In this document: positions 1 through 7,067 of the stretch, piece by piece
How positions within the stretch are numbered: position 1 is the first letter of the stretch
Layout: every line of letters begins with the position of its first letter
Assembly: GCA_964492895.1 (NCBI GenBank)
Contig: CAZBLR010000029.1
Location: 1-20,333, forward strand
Reading direction: 5' to 3'
Origin: DATLWN01 sp964492895
GTDB lineage: Bacteria; Pseudomonadota; Zetaproteobacteria; Mariprofundales; Mariprofundaceae
DNA length: 20,333 nt
Notes under the pieces: model-generated
What the model saw: the letters and a program-made list of their open reading frames with translations, nothing else
What the model was told of the DNA's origin: nothing
The model's database searches: none
Made by a program: the position numbers and the translations under genes

Positions 1-113
1 CCCATGATTAGAAAACTTTTATTTTCAATGCTTTATGGTGACAGGCATCACCAAGTGGAAGAAAAGCTGGGCCCCGGGCGGGCGTGGCGGAGGCGTTTCT
101 TTGCCGGGACGGC
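1..113. other. Left-edge stretch without a recognised gene
   Basis: No credible gene is seen. The stretch begins AT-rich (about the first 50 bases) and then becomes very GC-rich, with a GGGCCCCGGGC-type self-complementary patch near 70-80. That patch could act as a weak terminator for the leftward lipoprotein gene, but it has no clean T-run, so I do not call one. Confidence 0.4.
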
Positions 114-515
114 TTAGCCGCCAGCCTCTTTTTTCAGCGTGATCGGCGGCTCGCTGGGAAGGGCCAGGATGATGCGGCCCTTCGCCAGGGACAGATCGAG
201 CATGATCGGGCCGCTCCAGTAGCCGCCGGCGTTGATGCCGATCTTCCCCTTGAGCATTTCGTAACTGGTGAGCAGCTGGATGGGGGGCTTGTGGTCCGGG
301 AACATCAGCTTGACGGTGGCGTCGGGGTAGAAACGCAGGCTGCCCGTACCGTCGACCTGCTGCCAGCGCCCGGTCAGGCCGGCGATGATCTGCGGCGGCG
401 GGGTGTTGTCCGTCTGCACGCAGGCAGCCGTAGCGAGGGCGATGCCGGCGCCGATCAGGAGTCTGCGCAGGCCGATGGCCAGGCGCCGCTGTCGATGCGT
501 TGTCTTGTCCTTCAT
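114..515 (-). CDS. Small secreted lipoprotein-like protein of unknown function
   Basis: The gene encodes 133 residues. A basic N-terminus (KDKTTHRQRR) is followed by a hydrophobic stretch at about 13-31 ending ATAAC at Cys32. This resembles a lipoprotein signal, although the position before the cysteine is not the usual Leu. The mature part has TGRWQQVDGTGSLRFYPD, a pattern typical of small beta-rich lipocalin-like or copper-resistance-like lipoproteins, but I cannot assign a family. I chose the ATG at 515 because it starts the signal peptide; an upstream in-frame start at 629 would add an unrelated Arg/Pro-rich stretch. No clear ribosome binding site precedes it. It is divergent from the cytochrome gene at 661 and shares a 145-bp intergenic region with it. 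Confidence 0.6.
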   Translation of the reverse strand: MKDKTTHRQRRLAIGLRRLLIGAGIALATAACVQTDNTPPPQIIAGLTGRWQQVDGTGSLRFYPDATVKLMFPDHKPPIQLLTSYEMLKGKIGINAGGYWSGPIMLDLSLAKGRIILALPSEPPITLKKEAGG

Positions 516-623
516 GGGGTTGCCATGCTCGATGCGCGGCGCGGATTTGTAAACGATCAATCGCGCTGCCGCCGGACGCCACGGCCTTTGGGGCAGGGGG
601 TATAGGCTGCGCCATGACGGGGG

Positions 624-651
624 TTGCATTGGGTCTGTTTAGGCTGATAAT
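624..651 (+). promoter_or_regulatory. Candidate promoter for the 661-2823 operon
   Basis: TTGCAT (624-629) and GATAAT (646-651) are separated by 16 bases. Transcription would begin near 658, almost exactly at the ATG at 661, which has no Shine-Dalgarno sequence. The first gene would therefore be translated from a leaderless or near-leaderless message. The same -35 word occurs before 7646 and 17517. Confidence 0.45.
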
Positions 652-660
652 GCACAACCC

Positions 661-1269
661 ATGTCGGTCAAAGAACAGCCACCCGTCAAAATCGGTGAAA
701 AGGTATTATTCCTGGTAACGGCGATCTTCATCGGCCTCGCCGTCGTCGCCTTCGGCGTCATGGAGTATATCCGCCACCACATGGACCATAAGATGTTCCC
801 GGTGTATACCGATTACAAATTCTCCGCCGAGGGCAAGCGCGGCATGGATGATTTCTTCCGCATCGGCAACTGCACCGATTGCCACCGCGCCCTGAACAAC
901 GGCACGAATATGGGCCCGGGTGCGCTCCTCGACGGCGAGGGCTCGCGGCGCAGCTTCACATGGATCTACAACTTCCTGCGCGAGCCGGAGAAATACTATG
1001 GCGGCCCGACGCTGGACCACGGCGTCGGCAAGGCGGCCCAGTATGTGGCCAGCATGCCCGACAAGGAGCTGCATGCGATGGCCACGTGGCTGTCCGAGTT
1101 GCAGACGAAGCGGGGTTCCGTGATCTCGCCGGATGCGCCCAAGGGCAGGAACCCGTTCATCGACTCGATGGTCGAGCATTTTGCGCCGAAAAGCTGGCAG
1201 GATGGCGACTACAAGGATATGCGCCATCCCAACCGGCCGCCCGAAGATGAGAATGGGAGTGGGAAATAA
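661..1269 (+). CDS. Membrane-anchored monoheme cytochrome c (NorC/CcoO-like)
   Basis: The gene encodes 202 residues: a short cytoplasmic N-terminus, one transmembrane anchor at about 14-35, then a periplasmic cytochrome c domain. The heme site is C71-T-D-C74-H75, and Met132 in ASMPDKEL is the likely sixth ligand. The sequence before the heme (EGKRGMDDFFRIGNCTDCH) resembles the anchored cytochromes of NO reductase (NorC) and cbb3 oxidase (CcoO). The C-terminal 50 residues are charged and Pro-rich. The stop codon overlaps the start of the next gene (TAATG), a protein matching the C-terminal quarter of CcoN, so the two products probably form one membrane complex. The start has no ribosome binding site and lies just behind a candidate promoter. 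Confidence 0.85.
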   Translation: MSVKEQPPVKIGEKVLFLVTAIFIGLAVVAFGVMEYIRHHMDHKMFPVYTDYKFSAEGKRGMDDFFRIGNCTDCHRALNNGTNMGPGALLDGEGSRRSFTWIYNFLREPEKYYGGPTLDHGVGKAAQYVASMPDKELHAMATWLSELQTKRGSVISPDAPKGRNPFIDSMVEHFAPKSWQDGDYKDMRHPNRPPEDENGSGK

Positions 1270-1781
1270 TGAGTGACAAGCCTTGGGAGAGCGACGAGCA
1301 GTATATCCGTCTGACGCTGTGGTTCGTCTATGCATGCATCATCTACAGTATCATCGGCTTCTCGTGGGGATCGCTGATGGGCGGTGTCCCCGAGTTCCGG
1401 CGCTTCGTGGATGAGCGCATGTTCGGCAAGATGATCGTGCTGGCACATTCGCACATCAACCTGCTGGGCTGGGTGGAGATGGCGATCTTCTCGGCCGTGT
1501 ACTACACCGTGCCGCGCCTGGTGAAGCGTCCGATCTACAGCATCAAGCTGATGAAGGTGCACTTCTGGATGCACAACTTCGGCCTGCTCGGCCTGGTCAT
1601 CTTCTTCACGATCGCCGGCCTGCTCGGCGGCATCAACAGCCTGCATATGCCGCCGGACGAGGTGGAGGCGCTCGTGCGTCCCTGGCTGATGGCGGTGGGT
1701 GTGTTCGGCAGTCTCGTGCTGCTGGCCAACTGCATATGGGGATACAATATCTTCCGCACCTCATGGAACTGGGATCGATGA
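1269..1781 (+). CDS. Stand-alone four-helix heme-copper-oxidase subunit I-like protein
   Basis: The gene encodes 170 residues with four predicted helices (about 17-36, 56-80, 99-120, 138-160). It matches only the last four helices of CcoN. AHSHINLLGW corresponds to the GHVHSGALGW motif, whose two His ligate the high-spin and low-spin hemes b; here they are His60 and His62. VKRPIYSIKL and HFW correspond to the KRPLYSLKL...HFW stretch that follows in CcoN. The CuB histidines and the cross-linked Tyr belong to earlier helices and are absent, so it cannot be a complete oxygen-reducing subunit. By inference it is a b-heme electron-transfer partner of the cytochrome c at 661. It overlaps the next gene by ATGA. 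A second protein of the same kind is at 17005-17517. Confidence 0.75.
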   Translation: MSDKPWESDEQYIRLTLWFVYACIIYSIIGFSWGSLMGGVPEFRRFVDERMFGKMIVLAHSHINLLGWVEMAIFSAVYYTVPRLVKRPIYSIKLMKVHFWMHNFGLLGLVIFFTIAGLLGGINSLHMPPDEVEALVRPWLMAVGVFGSLVLLANCIWGYNIFRTSWNWDR

Positions 1782-2365
1782 AACGCGCCCTGCTCGCGCT
1801 TCTGGTTCTCTCGCTGGCTGCCTGTAACGACATGACCGGCCAGGGCATCCTGAAGGTGGGCATGAAGGCGCCGGCAGTGAAGACCAAGACGCTGGCGGAT
1901 GTCGGCGGGGATCTGGGGCGCATTACCAGCTACCACTGGCCCAATCCCGCCATGTACAAGTATTCCGAGGCCGAGGCCTTGACGATGCACAAGCCCATCA
2001 TCATCGAGTTCGCCACGCCGGCGCATTGCACCGAGTGCGACGAGCAGATGGAGATGCTGAAGATGGTCATGGCCAAGTTCGGCAACAAGATCATCGTGCT
2101 GCACATGGACCAGTATTACAATCCCGAGGCCTATCGGGTGTTCCAGGTGCGCGGGGAGCCCTGGACGGTCCTGATCGGCAGGGGCGGTTACGTGCGCCGG
2201 ATCTTCCCGGGCCGGACCCTGCACGGCGAGATATCCCCCGTCGTTGCCAAGCTGCTCAAGGAGCCATGGCCGCCGGTGAAGAAGCCCAAGCCGGCAACAG
2301 CGGCTGGCAATAAGCCCGGGTCGGCCCCCAAGGACAAGTCCACCGGTCAAGTGGCCGAGCGATGA
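1778..2365 (+). CDS. Thioredoxin-fold lipoprotein
   Basis: The gene encodes 195 residues. A lipoprotein signal ends LSLAAC at Cys16, and the thioredoxin-like domain spans about 60-165. The redox motif is C84-T-E-C87 in PAHCTECDEQ, and RGEPWTVLI at about 125-133 holds the expected cis-Pro (Pro128). The last 30 residues are a Lys/Pro/Ala-rich tail. I chose the ATG at 1778 because it starts the signal peptide and overlaps the preceding stop (ATGA). The likely place is the periplasmic face of the inner membrane or the outer membrane. Known relatives act in cytochrome c maturation or copper-site assembly of oxidases. Lying between two membrane proteins of the same operon, it may reduce the CxxCH site of the cytochrome at 661 before heme attachment. 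That role is inference. Confidence 0.75.
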   Translation: MKRALLALLVLSLAACNDMTGQGILKVGMKAPAVKTKTLADVGGDLGRITSYHWPNPAMYKYSEAEALTMHKPIIIEFATPAHCTECDEQMEMLKMVMAKFGNKIIVLHMDQYYNPEAYRVFQVRGEPWTVLIGRGGYVRRIFPGRTLHGEISPVVAKLLKEPWPPVKKPKPATAAGNKPGSAPKDKSTGQVAER

Positions 2366-2823
2366 GCGAGATGAGCGAGTATACCCTGCGTCCGGACATG
2401 CGCGGCACGCTGTGGGATCTGGCGCTCTACATTCCCACGGTCGGCTTTCTCGGCTACTACGGGCTGACGTTCTGGTATGCCGGTGGCCATGCGGCGTGGG
2501 CGTACACGCTGTGGTTCCTGGCCTGCTTCTTCGTGATCGTCGGTGGCGGCCGCATCCTGCGCCGGCTTCTGGTGCTGCCGGGGGCCGCCGTGGCGTTGCA
2601 GGTCGACAGGAAGCGTGCGGTGCATGTCGTGCTCAAGGGCGGGCAGGTGGCCAAGCTCGTTCAGGATGTGCGCTACTTCAAGGATTATGCCGGACGCTCG
2701 TTCGGCCTCAGCGGCAGCGATGCCGACGGCAAGAAATGGCAGTACGTGTTTCATCGCGGTCAATTCGAGGGAGACGTTCAGTTCTCCCGCCTCAATGCCG
2801 AACTGGATGTCTTCCGGGACTGA
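2362..2823 (+). CDS. Two-helix membrane protein with cytoplasmic beta domain, unknown function
   Basis: The gene encodes 153 residues. Two transmembrane segments (about 20-40 and 46-64) are followed by RILRR and a soluble C-terminal part of roughly 85 residues with alternating short strands (AVALQVDRKRAVHVVLKG), reminiscent of a small PH-like or beta-barrel domain. I do not recognise the family. It starts with ATGA overlap on the thioredoxin gene, and a second in-frame ATG nine bases later is an alternative start. It is the last gene of the 661 operon, so a role in building or anchoring that complex is likely but unproved. Confidence 0.6.
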   Translation: MSEMSEYTLRPDMRGTLWDLALYIPTVGFLGYYGLTFWYAGGHAAWAYTLWFLACFFVIVGGGRILRRLLVLPGAAVALQVDRKRAVHVVLKGGQVAKLVQDVRYFKDYAGRSFGLSGSDADGKKWQYVFHRGQFEGDVQFSRLNAELDVFRD

Positions 2824-2842
2824 GGCCCTAGCGGCGCCTCAG
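2820..2842. terminator. Stem-loop at convergent gene ends
   Basis: CTGAGGC (2820-2826) pairs perfectly with GCCTCAG (2836-2842) around a nine-base loop. It spans the stop of the rightward gene (2821-2823) and the stop of the leftward gene (2828-2830). There is no T-run, so it is not a classical terminator; it may protect or pause both converging transcripts. Confidence 0.35.
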
Positions 2843-3013
2843 CACGTCCCAGGTCATCCAGCCGATGGCGGAGGCGCCGATCAGTACGGTCACGCCGATG
2901 ATGGTGAATTCGGTGGGCCGCGATACCAGGCCGCCGATGAACATGTGCACGGCATAACCGAGGATGAAAAGCGAGGCGGAGGCGCCGATGGCGAACATGA
3001 GTATGGGTCGCAT
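2828..3013 (-). CDS. Small two-helix membrane protein, unknown function
   Basis: The gene encodes 61 residues, almost all hydrophobic, with two helices (about 5-25 and 36-55) and a basic end (DVLRRR). No family is recognised. The ATG at 3013 lacks a ribosome binding site. A TTGACG (reverse strand, 3047-3042) lies at the right distance for a -35 box of a transcript beginning at the ATG itself, but the -10 is poor. Translation could also begin at the second ATG (codon 6). It ends four bases from the convergent gene at 2362-2823. Confidence 0.5.
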   Translation of the reverse strand: MRPILMFAIGASASLFILGYAVHMFIGGLVSRPTEFTIIGVTVLIGASAIGWMTWDVLRRR

Positions 3014-3259
3014 GCGCGTATGTTGGCGATGGGGCTTTCCGCGTCAAGCAAGCCCGTGCGAAAAGGGGCGGTGCGCACGCCCATAAGGGGGGGAGATACG
3101 CTATTGCCTCGTACTGGCAAGGGTGATATCGTGCGGCCCTGAGGGGGCTTTTTGGGTTGCTGGATTGTTCCGTTTTCGCGTTGAAACAAGGCCGTTTGGC
3201 CCGCGGTTGGAACATCTCTCTCTCGCGTCACACGTTGAGTATTGAATGGAGGGGAATGA
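3014..3259. promoter_or_regulatory. Upstream region of the oxidase operon with weak candidate promoter
   Basis: This 246-bp stretch has no gene. TTGCCT (3104-3109) and TATCGT (3127-3132), 17 bases apart, are a possible but weak sigma70 promoter that would give a leader of about 120 bases. A short GCCC/GGGC hairpin followed by five T lies near 3136-3152 and could be a weak terminator or attenuator. I looked for FNR-type (TTGAT-N4-ATCAA) and sigma54 sites and found none. Confidence 0.3.
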
Positions 3260-3562
3260 ATGAATAAGTCTCAGTTGTTAGCATTCGCCGTGGGTATGGT
3301 CACGGGTATGGGTAACGGATCGGTTTTTGTGGTGACCATGAATCACTTCCTGGGTCGTGCGCCGTACGACACCGCGGGCTTGTGGGGCTTTGATGCCTAC
3401 AATCCCTTCACCTATGCCGGCTTCGAGGATTTCGTGATGATCCTGTTCGGCGTCGCCTTCTGGGCGACGATGGCCGTCGGTCTCAAGCAGTTTGCGGCCG
3501 TCGAGGGTCAACCGTTCCTTCAGAAGGATTTCGAAGCCGTTGAAGATGCAAAGGGGAGGTAA
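3260..3562 (+). CDS. Small membrane protein, first gene of the oxidase operon
   Basis: The gene encodes 100 residues with two hydrophobic segments (about 5-30 and 56-78), the first Gly/Met-rich. The region between them (FDAYNPFTYAGFEDF) should face the periplasm, and the C-terminal 25 residues are charged. No family is recognised. GGAGGGG at 3248-3254 is well placed for the ATG at 3260; the overlapping ATG at 3256 is too close and stops after three codons. It is six bases upstream of a 34-residue protein and 167 bases upstream of ccoN, so it is probably an extra subunit or assembly factor of the oxidase. Confidence 0.65.
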   Translation: MNKSQLLAFAVGMVTGMGNGSVFVVTMNHFLGRAPYDTAGLWGFDAYNPFTYAGFEDFVMILFGVAFWATMAVGLKQFAAVEGQPFLQKDFEAVEDAKGR

Positions 3563-3568
3563 CAGATT

Positions 3569-3673
3569 ATGCAACTGCTCGCAGGAATTATGGGAATCAT
3601 TCTCGCTTTTTCGTCGATGTGGGTCGGCTGGTACGTGTTCCGGGTCTGGCCGGAGCTGCAGGACCAGGACTAA
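3569..3673 (+). CDS. 34-residue single-helix protein, CcoQ/CcoM-like in size and place
   Basis: The gene encodes 34 residues: one transmembrane helix (about 3-24) ending WYVFRVWPELQDQD. The ribosome site GGGGAGG (3553-3559) lies nine bases before the ATG, and the gene fits between the 100-residue protein and ccoN. Tiny single-helix subunits such as CcoQ and CcoM are known in cbb3 oxidases. Size and position fit that role, but there is too little sequence to claim homology. Confidence 0.6.
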   Translation: MQLLAGIMGIILAFSSMWVGWYVFRVWPELQDQD

Positions 3674-3729
3674 TAAGTTTCGGTTGTTTTAAGCGCTGAT
3701 CAATGATGCTAGGGAGGTAGAAAGGAAAA

Positions 3730-5136
3730 ATGTTTAAGTATCTATTCTCGAACGAGGACGAGATACCGCAGGGTACCGCCGCGGTGCTGTTCGGCTTCTC
3801 GTCAATCGTATGGTTTATCATCGGTACCGGTCTTGGTTCGTTCAATGCGGCCAAGCTGGCTTTCCCCGACTTCGTGACCGGCAGCTACGCGTTCGCCTTC
3901 GGCCATATGCGCCAGGTGCACGTGATGACTGTGATCTTCGGCTGGATCCTGGGTGCATTCGCCATGTCGTGGATGTACATCACCCCGGCCCTCGGCAACA
4001 CCAAGCTGTGGTCCGAGAAGCTGGGCGTGTGGACGGTGCTGCTGTGGAACGTCGGCCTGTGCCTCGGCCTGGCGCTTCTGTGGTGCGGCATCACCTCCGG
4101 CCGTGAGTATTCGGACTTCATCTGGCCGATCGATCTGTACATTGCCTTCTTCATCGCCATTCCGATGGGCATCAATGTGTGGATGACGATCCTGACCCGC
4201 CGCACGCAGGGTATCTACACGACGAACTGGTTCTTTGCAGCCTCTGCATTCATGACCATCATCGTGTTCCTGGTCGGCAACCTGCCCGAGTGGTTCCACC
4301 TGACGGGCCTGAATGAGGCGTACATGACCTGGTGGTTCGCGCACAACATTCTCGGCCTGCTGATCACCCCGGTGGCTGCGGCGATTACCTACTACATCAT
4401 TCCGAAGATCACCGGTAACCCGCTGTACTCCCACCGTGTGGGTCACCTGCATTTCTGGTCGCTGGTGATTTTCTACTCCACGCCGGCTGCGCATCACCTG
4501 ATGGGCTCGCCGCTGCCGGAATGGCTGAAGTCCTTCGCTTCGGTGGAGGGTGTGCTGATCCTGGTGCCGGCCATGGCCTTCGTGTGTAACATCATGCTGA
4601 CCATGCAGGGCCGCTGGCGCATGTTCGTCGAGAACATCGAGGTGCGCTATTCGGCCACGGCCGGTCTGCTCGCCATCCCGCTGAACATGCAGGGCGGCTT
4701 CCAGCAGACGCGTGCCATCAACTGGTATGTGCACGGCACCGGCTGGATCGTGGCGCATGACCACCTGGCACTGCTCGGCTTCTCGACCTTCGCCGAGGTG
4801 GCTGCCGTGGTCTACGGCCTGCAGACCCTGCTTCGCCGCAAGCTCTGGTCCTACAGCCTGCAGAACTTCCATTACTGGATGCTGCTCGTCGGCTTCTCGA
4901 TCTACTGGATCACCATGACCATCGCCGGTCTGATCCAGGGTGCGGGCAAGGTGTTCGAGGTTCCTTACGTGGACGTCGTGATCGCCGAGCACCCGTACAT
5001 GATCGGCCGTTGGTTCGGTGGCACCATGGTGTTCATCGGCAACATCTTCTGGCTGTACAACATGTACATGACGGCCAAGGTCGGGCGTGAAGTGCCCGAG
5101 GGTCGTCAGCCGCAAGAGCTGGCTTACGAGAACTAA
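3730..5136 (+). CDS. ccoN: Divergent cbb3-type (C-family) oxygen reductase catalytic subunit
   Basis: The gene encodes 468 residues with about 12 helices, the usual CcoN length. Visible ligands by eye alignment: His64 (low-spin heme b, in MRQVHVMTVIFGW), CuB His205 (WWFAHNILG) and His255/His256 (AAHHL), and His343 and His345 (AHDHLALLG) for heme b3 and heme b. Tyr249 lies six residues before the HH pair, where the cross-linked Tyr of cbb3 oxidases sits, so this is an oxygen reductase rather than a NO reductase. His335 matches the conserved His before the H-x-H motif. The Glu of the usual FEGP motif is replaced by Gln321 (NMQGGF), a real departure from typical CcoN. GGGAGG and AAAGGA precede the ATG. 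A hairpin follows before ccoO. Confidence 0.9.
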   Translation: MFKYLFSNEDEIPQGTAAVLFGFSSIVWFIIGTGLGSFNAAKLAFPDFVTGSYAFAFGHMRQVHVMTVIFGWILGAFAMSWMYITPALGNTKLWSEKLGVWTVLLWNVGLCLGLALLWCGITSGREYSDFIWPIDLYIAFFIAIPMGINVWMTILTRRTQGIYTTNWFFAASAFMTIIVFLVGNLPEWFHLTGLNEAYMTWWFAHNILGLLITPVAAAITYYIIPKITGNPLYSHRVGHLHFWSLVIFYSTPAAHHLMGSPLPEWLKSFASVEGVLILVPAMAFVCNIMLTMQGRWRMFVENIEVRYSATAGLLAIPLNMQGGFQQTRAINWYVHGTGWIVAHDHLALLGFSTFAEVAAVVYGLQTLLRRKLWSYSLQNFHYWMLLVGFSIYWITMTIAGLIQGAGKVFEVPYVDVVIAEHPYMIGRWFGGTMVFIGNIFWLYNMYMTAKVGREVPEGRQPQELAYEN

Positions 5137-5145
5137 AAGAGAAAG

Positions 5146-5174
5146 GTGGGTGGTGGCCTCGTGCCGCCACCCAC
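5146..5174 (+). other. Strong intergenic hairpin between ccoN and ccoO
   Basis: GTGGGTGGTGGC (5146-5157) pairs with GCCGCCACCCAC (5163-5174) around the loop CTCGT, a 12-bp stem with one G-T wobble. It is followed by TTCCCTTTG, not a T-run, so transcription probably continues. It may be an RNA-processing or stability element that sets the ccoN:ccoO ratio, or a leaky terminator. Confidence 0.6.
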
Positions 5175-5219
5175 TTCCCTTTGATTACGTACATATAGGC
5201 TACAAAGAGGGAGGAGCAA

Positions 5220-6176
5220 GTGGCATTTAGAGAGTATAAACTGGGAGCGATGTTCTTTGGTTTCGCATTGAGCTTCTCAATGATGATTACCATCTTCTTT
5301 CCATCACTTTACATCACGGATCACGGTACGCCGAACGACTACGGTCTGGACAAGACCCTGACCTATGGTCGCAACAGCGCATTCACCTATTCCGATCCGC
5401 TGCTGAAGCAGACGCACGAGCCGATCAAGGCAATCCTGAAGGTGGATCCGGTCAGTGGTAAGGCGCTGTCGTCGCCGATGACGGTGTATATCTACCAGCC
5501 GGGCGATCCGTTCCCGTCCAACGTCGTGCATCCGCGCATCCTGACGGGCGACATCGAGTCCCTGAGTGTCAACCAGGGCAAGATCGATGCCGCGAATACC
5601 AGCCAGGGTGCCGTGTTCACCATCGGGCATGCCTCGTACCATGGCAAGGAGCTGCCCTATATCGTGAACCTGACCGCGACGCAGGGCTGGAAGGCCGACC
5701 AGACGCTGGCCGCCGTTCCTGACCAGGATCGTTCCTATGCCGCCCAGGGCCGCACGCTGTTCGAGCGCGAAGGCTGCTGGTGGTGCCATACGCTGCTGCC
5801 GGAGGAGACTCAGGACTGGCAGACCTTCGGCCGTCCGCCGCTGGTGGGTGACCTGAACGGTCAGTCGCCGACGACCTTCGGTTCCGACCGTAAGGCTCCG
5901 GACCTTCTGCATGTGGGCAGCCGCAACAGCTCCCGCGAGTGGATGATGATGCACTTCTTCGATCCGCGTCTGGTGCAGCCGCACTCGATCATGCCGCGCT
6001 TCGACTACCTGTGGGGCAAGGTGGATGCGAACGGCAAGACCATCGACTATGCGAAGTGGCGCAAGGAGTACATGGCTTACTACGAGGGTAAGACCGTGTA
6101 TCCGCCTGCCGTGCCGATGCCTGCGAAGGACAGCGAGGCACGCCATCTGATCGACTACGTGCTCGATCTCAAGTAA
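5220..6176 (+). CDS. ccoO: CcoO-like membrane-anchored monoheme cytochrome c subunit
   Basis: The gene encodes 318 residues starting at GTG, with GGGAGGAG just upstream. One N-terminal helix (about 9-31) is followed by a periplasmic extension (about 35-170) with no recognised domain, then the cytochrome domain. The heme site is C186-W-W-C189-H190, in the context GRTLFEREGCWWCHTLL that matches CcoO. TFGSDRKAPDLLHVGSR and FFDPRLVQPHSIMPRF match the CcoO pattern, with Met258 as the sixth ligand. The two tryptophans inside CxxCH are unusual. The long insertion between anchor and heme gives extra surface for a partner. The neighbours fix its role as the electron-entry subunit of the oxidase. Confidence 0.88.
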   Translation: MAFREYKLGAMFFGFALSFSMMITIFFPSLYITDHGTPNDYGLDKTLTYGRNSAFTYSDPLLKQTHEPIKAILKVDPVSGKALSSPMTVYIYQPGDPFPSNVVHPRILTGDIESLSVNQGKIDAANTSQGAVFTIGHASYHGKELPYIVNLTATQGWKADQTLAAVPDQDRSYAAQGRTLFEREGCWWCHTLLPEETQDWQTFGRPPLVGDLNGQSPTTFGSDRKAPDLLHVGSRNSSREWMMMHFFDPRLVQPHSIMPRFDYLWGKVDANGKTIDYAKWRKEYMAYYEGKTVYPPAVPMPAKDSEARHLIDYVLDLK

Positions 6177-6190
6177 GGGGGGAGGAAACA

Positions 6191-6847
6191 ATGGGTATTC
6201 GACTCGACCGGCCTTTTTATACGGTCACGACACACGACCAGAACCTGCAAGCCCAGGATGTCTGGGAAGGTGAAAGCCTGGGCGGCATCAAGGAGAACAA
6301 CCGTCCGGTGCCGGCACCGATCGCAGTGCTGCTGGTTCTGATCATCGTCACGGCGTTCTTGCTGACCTTCCCGCTGTGGGGCCAGCGTCCGACCGCCGAG
6401 ATCTATGCCGACTACGTCGACCTGATGAACTCGCCTGCGGTGCAGCAGATCGAGAGCAACAAGGATCTGTCGCCGGTACAGGCGGATCGCATGGCGATGA
6501 AGTCGATCGAGGATCGGCTGGACCAGTTCCCGTCGCCGTATGAGTTCCAGCGCAAGGAACACATCATGACGATGGATCAGCTGAAGTACATCGCGCCGCA
6601 GATCATCAAGCTTCGTAACGAAGGTGCTGATCTGAGCCAGTACTCCATCATCGGACCGGATGTCGTGAAGCAGAACTTCGAGGGCAACAAGGCCCCGGAT
6701 GGCTCCACCATCCGTAAGCAGCCCTGGTGGGATATGGGTTACACGATCGACGTGTGGTACGTGGCCTACTTCTGCATTGCCGTGTTCTTCATGATCAAGG
6801 GCCTGCCGCCGATTTCCTGGCAGCCTGATCATTCGAAGGCACATTGA
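6191..6847 (+). CDS. Heme-less CcoP-like membrane subunit
   Basis: The gene encodes 218 residues with two helices (about 43-63 and 185-204) and a periplasmic helical region of about 120 residues between them. The N-terminus WEGESLGGIKENNRPVPAP resembles the start of CcoP/FixP (WDGI-E-NNPLPRWW), and the gene sits where ccoP is expected. However, it has no CxxCH motif and only one cysteine, so it binds no heme c. The segment FPLWGQRP after the first helix recurs as FPFFGRRQ in the protein at 14985-15425. I infer a structural subunit that has replaced or lost the CcoP cytochrome. GGGGGGAGG precedes the ATG. Confidence 0.6.
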   Translation: MGIRLDRPFYTVTTHDQNLQAQDVWEGESLGGIKENNRPVPAPIAVLLVLIIVTAFLLTFPLWGQRPTAEIYADYVDLMNSPAVQQIESNKDLSPVQADRMAMKSIEDRLDQFPSPYEFQRKEHIMTMDQLKYIAPQIIKLRNEGADLSQYSIIGPDVVKQNFEGNKAPDGSTIRKQPWWDMGYTIDVWYVAYFCIAVFFMIKGLPPISWQPDHSKAH

Positions 6848-6874
6848 TCGATTTGGAAGAGAGGAGGAACTTCA

Positions 6875-7009
6875 ATGATTGATCTTGATAACCCGACCTT
6901 GGTGGCGAGCGGCGTGATTCTGATTGCGCTCCTGGCTCCGGTGCTCTACTCATTCTGGATCGACAAGTGGATGAGGGACACCCCCGACCCGAGGCGTAGA
7001 AAGTTCTGA
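6875..7009 (+). CDS. 44-residue single-helix protein ending the oxidase operon
   Basis: The gene encodes 44 residues: MIDLDNPTLVASG, one helix (about 10-28), then a charged cytoplasmic tail ending PDPRRRKF. GAGGAGG (6861-6867) is well placed for the ATG. It is 27 bases after the CcoP-like gene and just before a strong terminator, so it is the last gene of the operon. It is a plausible small oxidase subunit; no family can be assigned. Confidence 0.6.
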   Translation: MIDLDNPTLVASGVILIALLAPVLYSFWIDKWMRDTPDPRRRKF

Positions 7010-7036
7010 TTGCCTCGGCAGGATGAACAACAAGAG

Positions 7037-7067
7037 AACGCGGCGCATCTTGCGCCGCGTTTTTTTT
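7037..7067 (+). terminator. Rho-independent terminator of the oxidase operon
   Basis: AACGCGGCGCA (7037-7047) pairs with TGCGCCGCGTT (7051-7061) around the loop TCT and is followed by a run of T to 7067. It is a textbook intrinsic terminator 28 bases after the last oxidase gene. Confidence 0.92.

Noticed and set aside
3256..3267. Three-codon frame ATG-AAT-GAA-TAA overlapping the start of the 3260 gene
   Set aside because: The ATG lies too close to the ribosome site and the frame is trivial; it arises from the repeated ATGA in ATGAATGAATAA.
3802..5115. Long open frame on the reverse strand of ccoN
   Set aside because: Its product is His/Gln/Arg-rich low-complexity sequence, a shadow of the clear ccoN frame caused by codon bias.
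3730..5136. NO reductase (NorB) as the identity of the catalytic subunit
   Set aside because: The Tyr six residues before the HH pair is kept and the CcoO-like partner follows, fitting an oxygen reductase of the C family.
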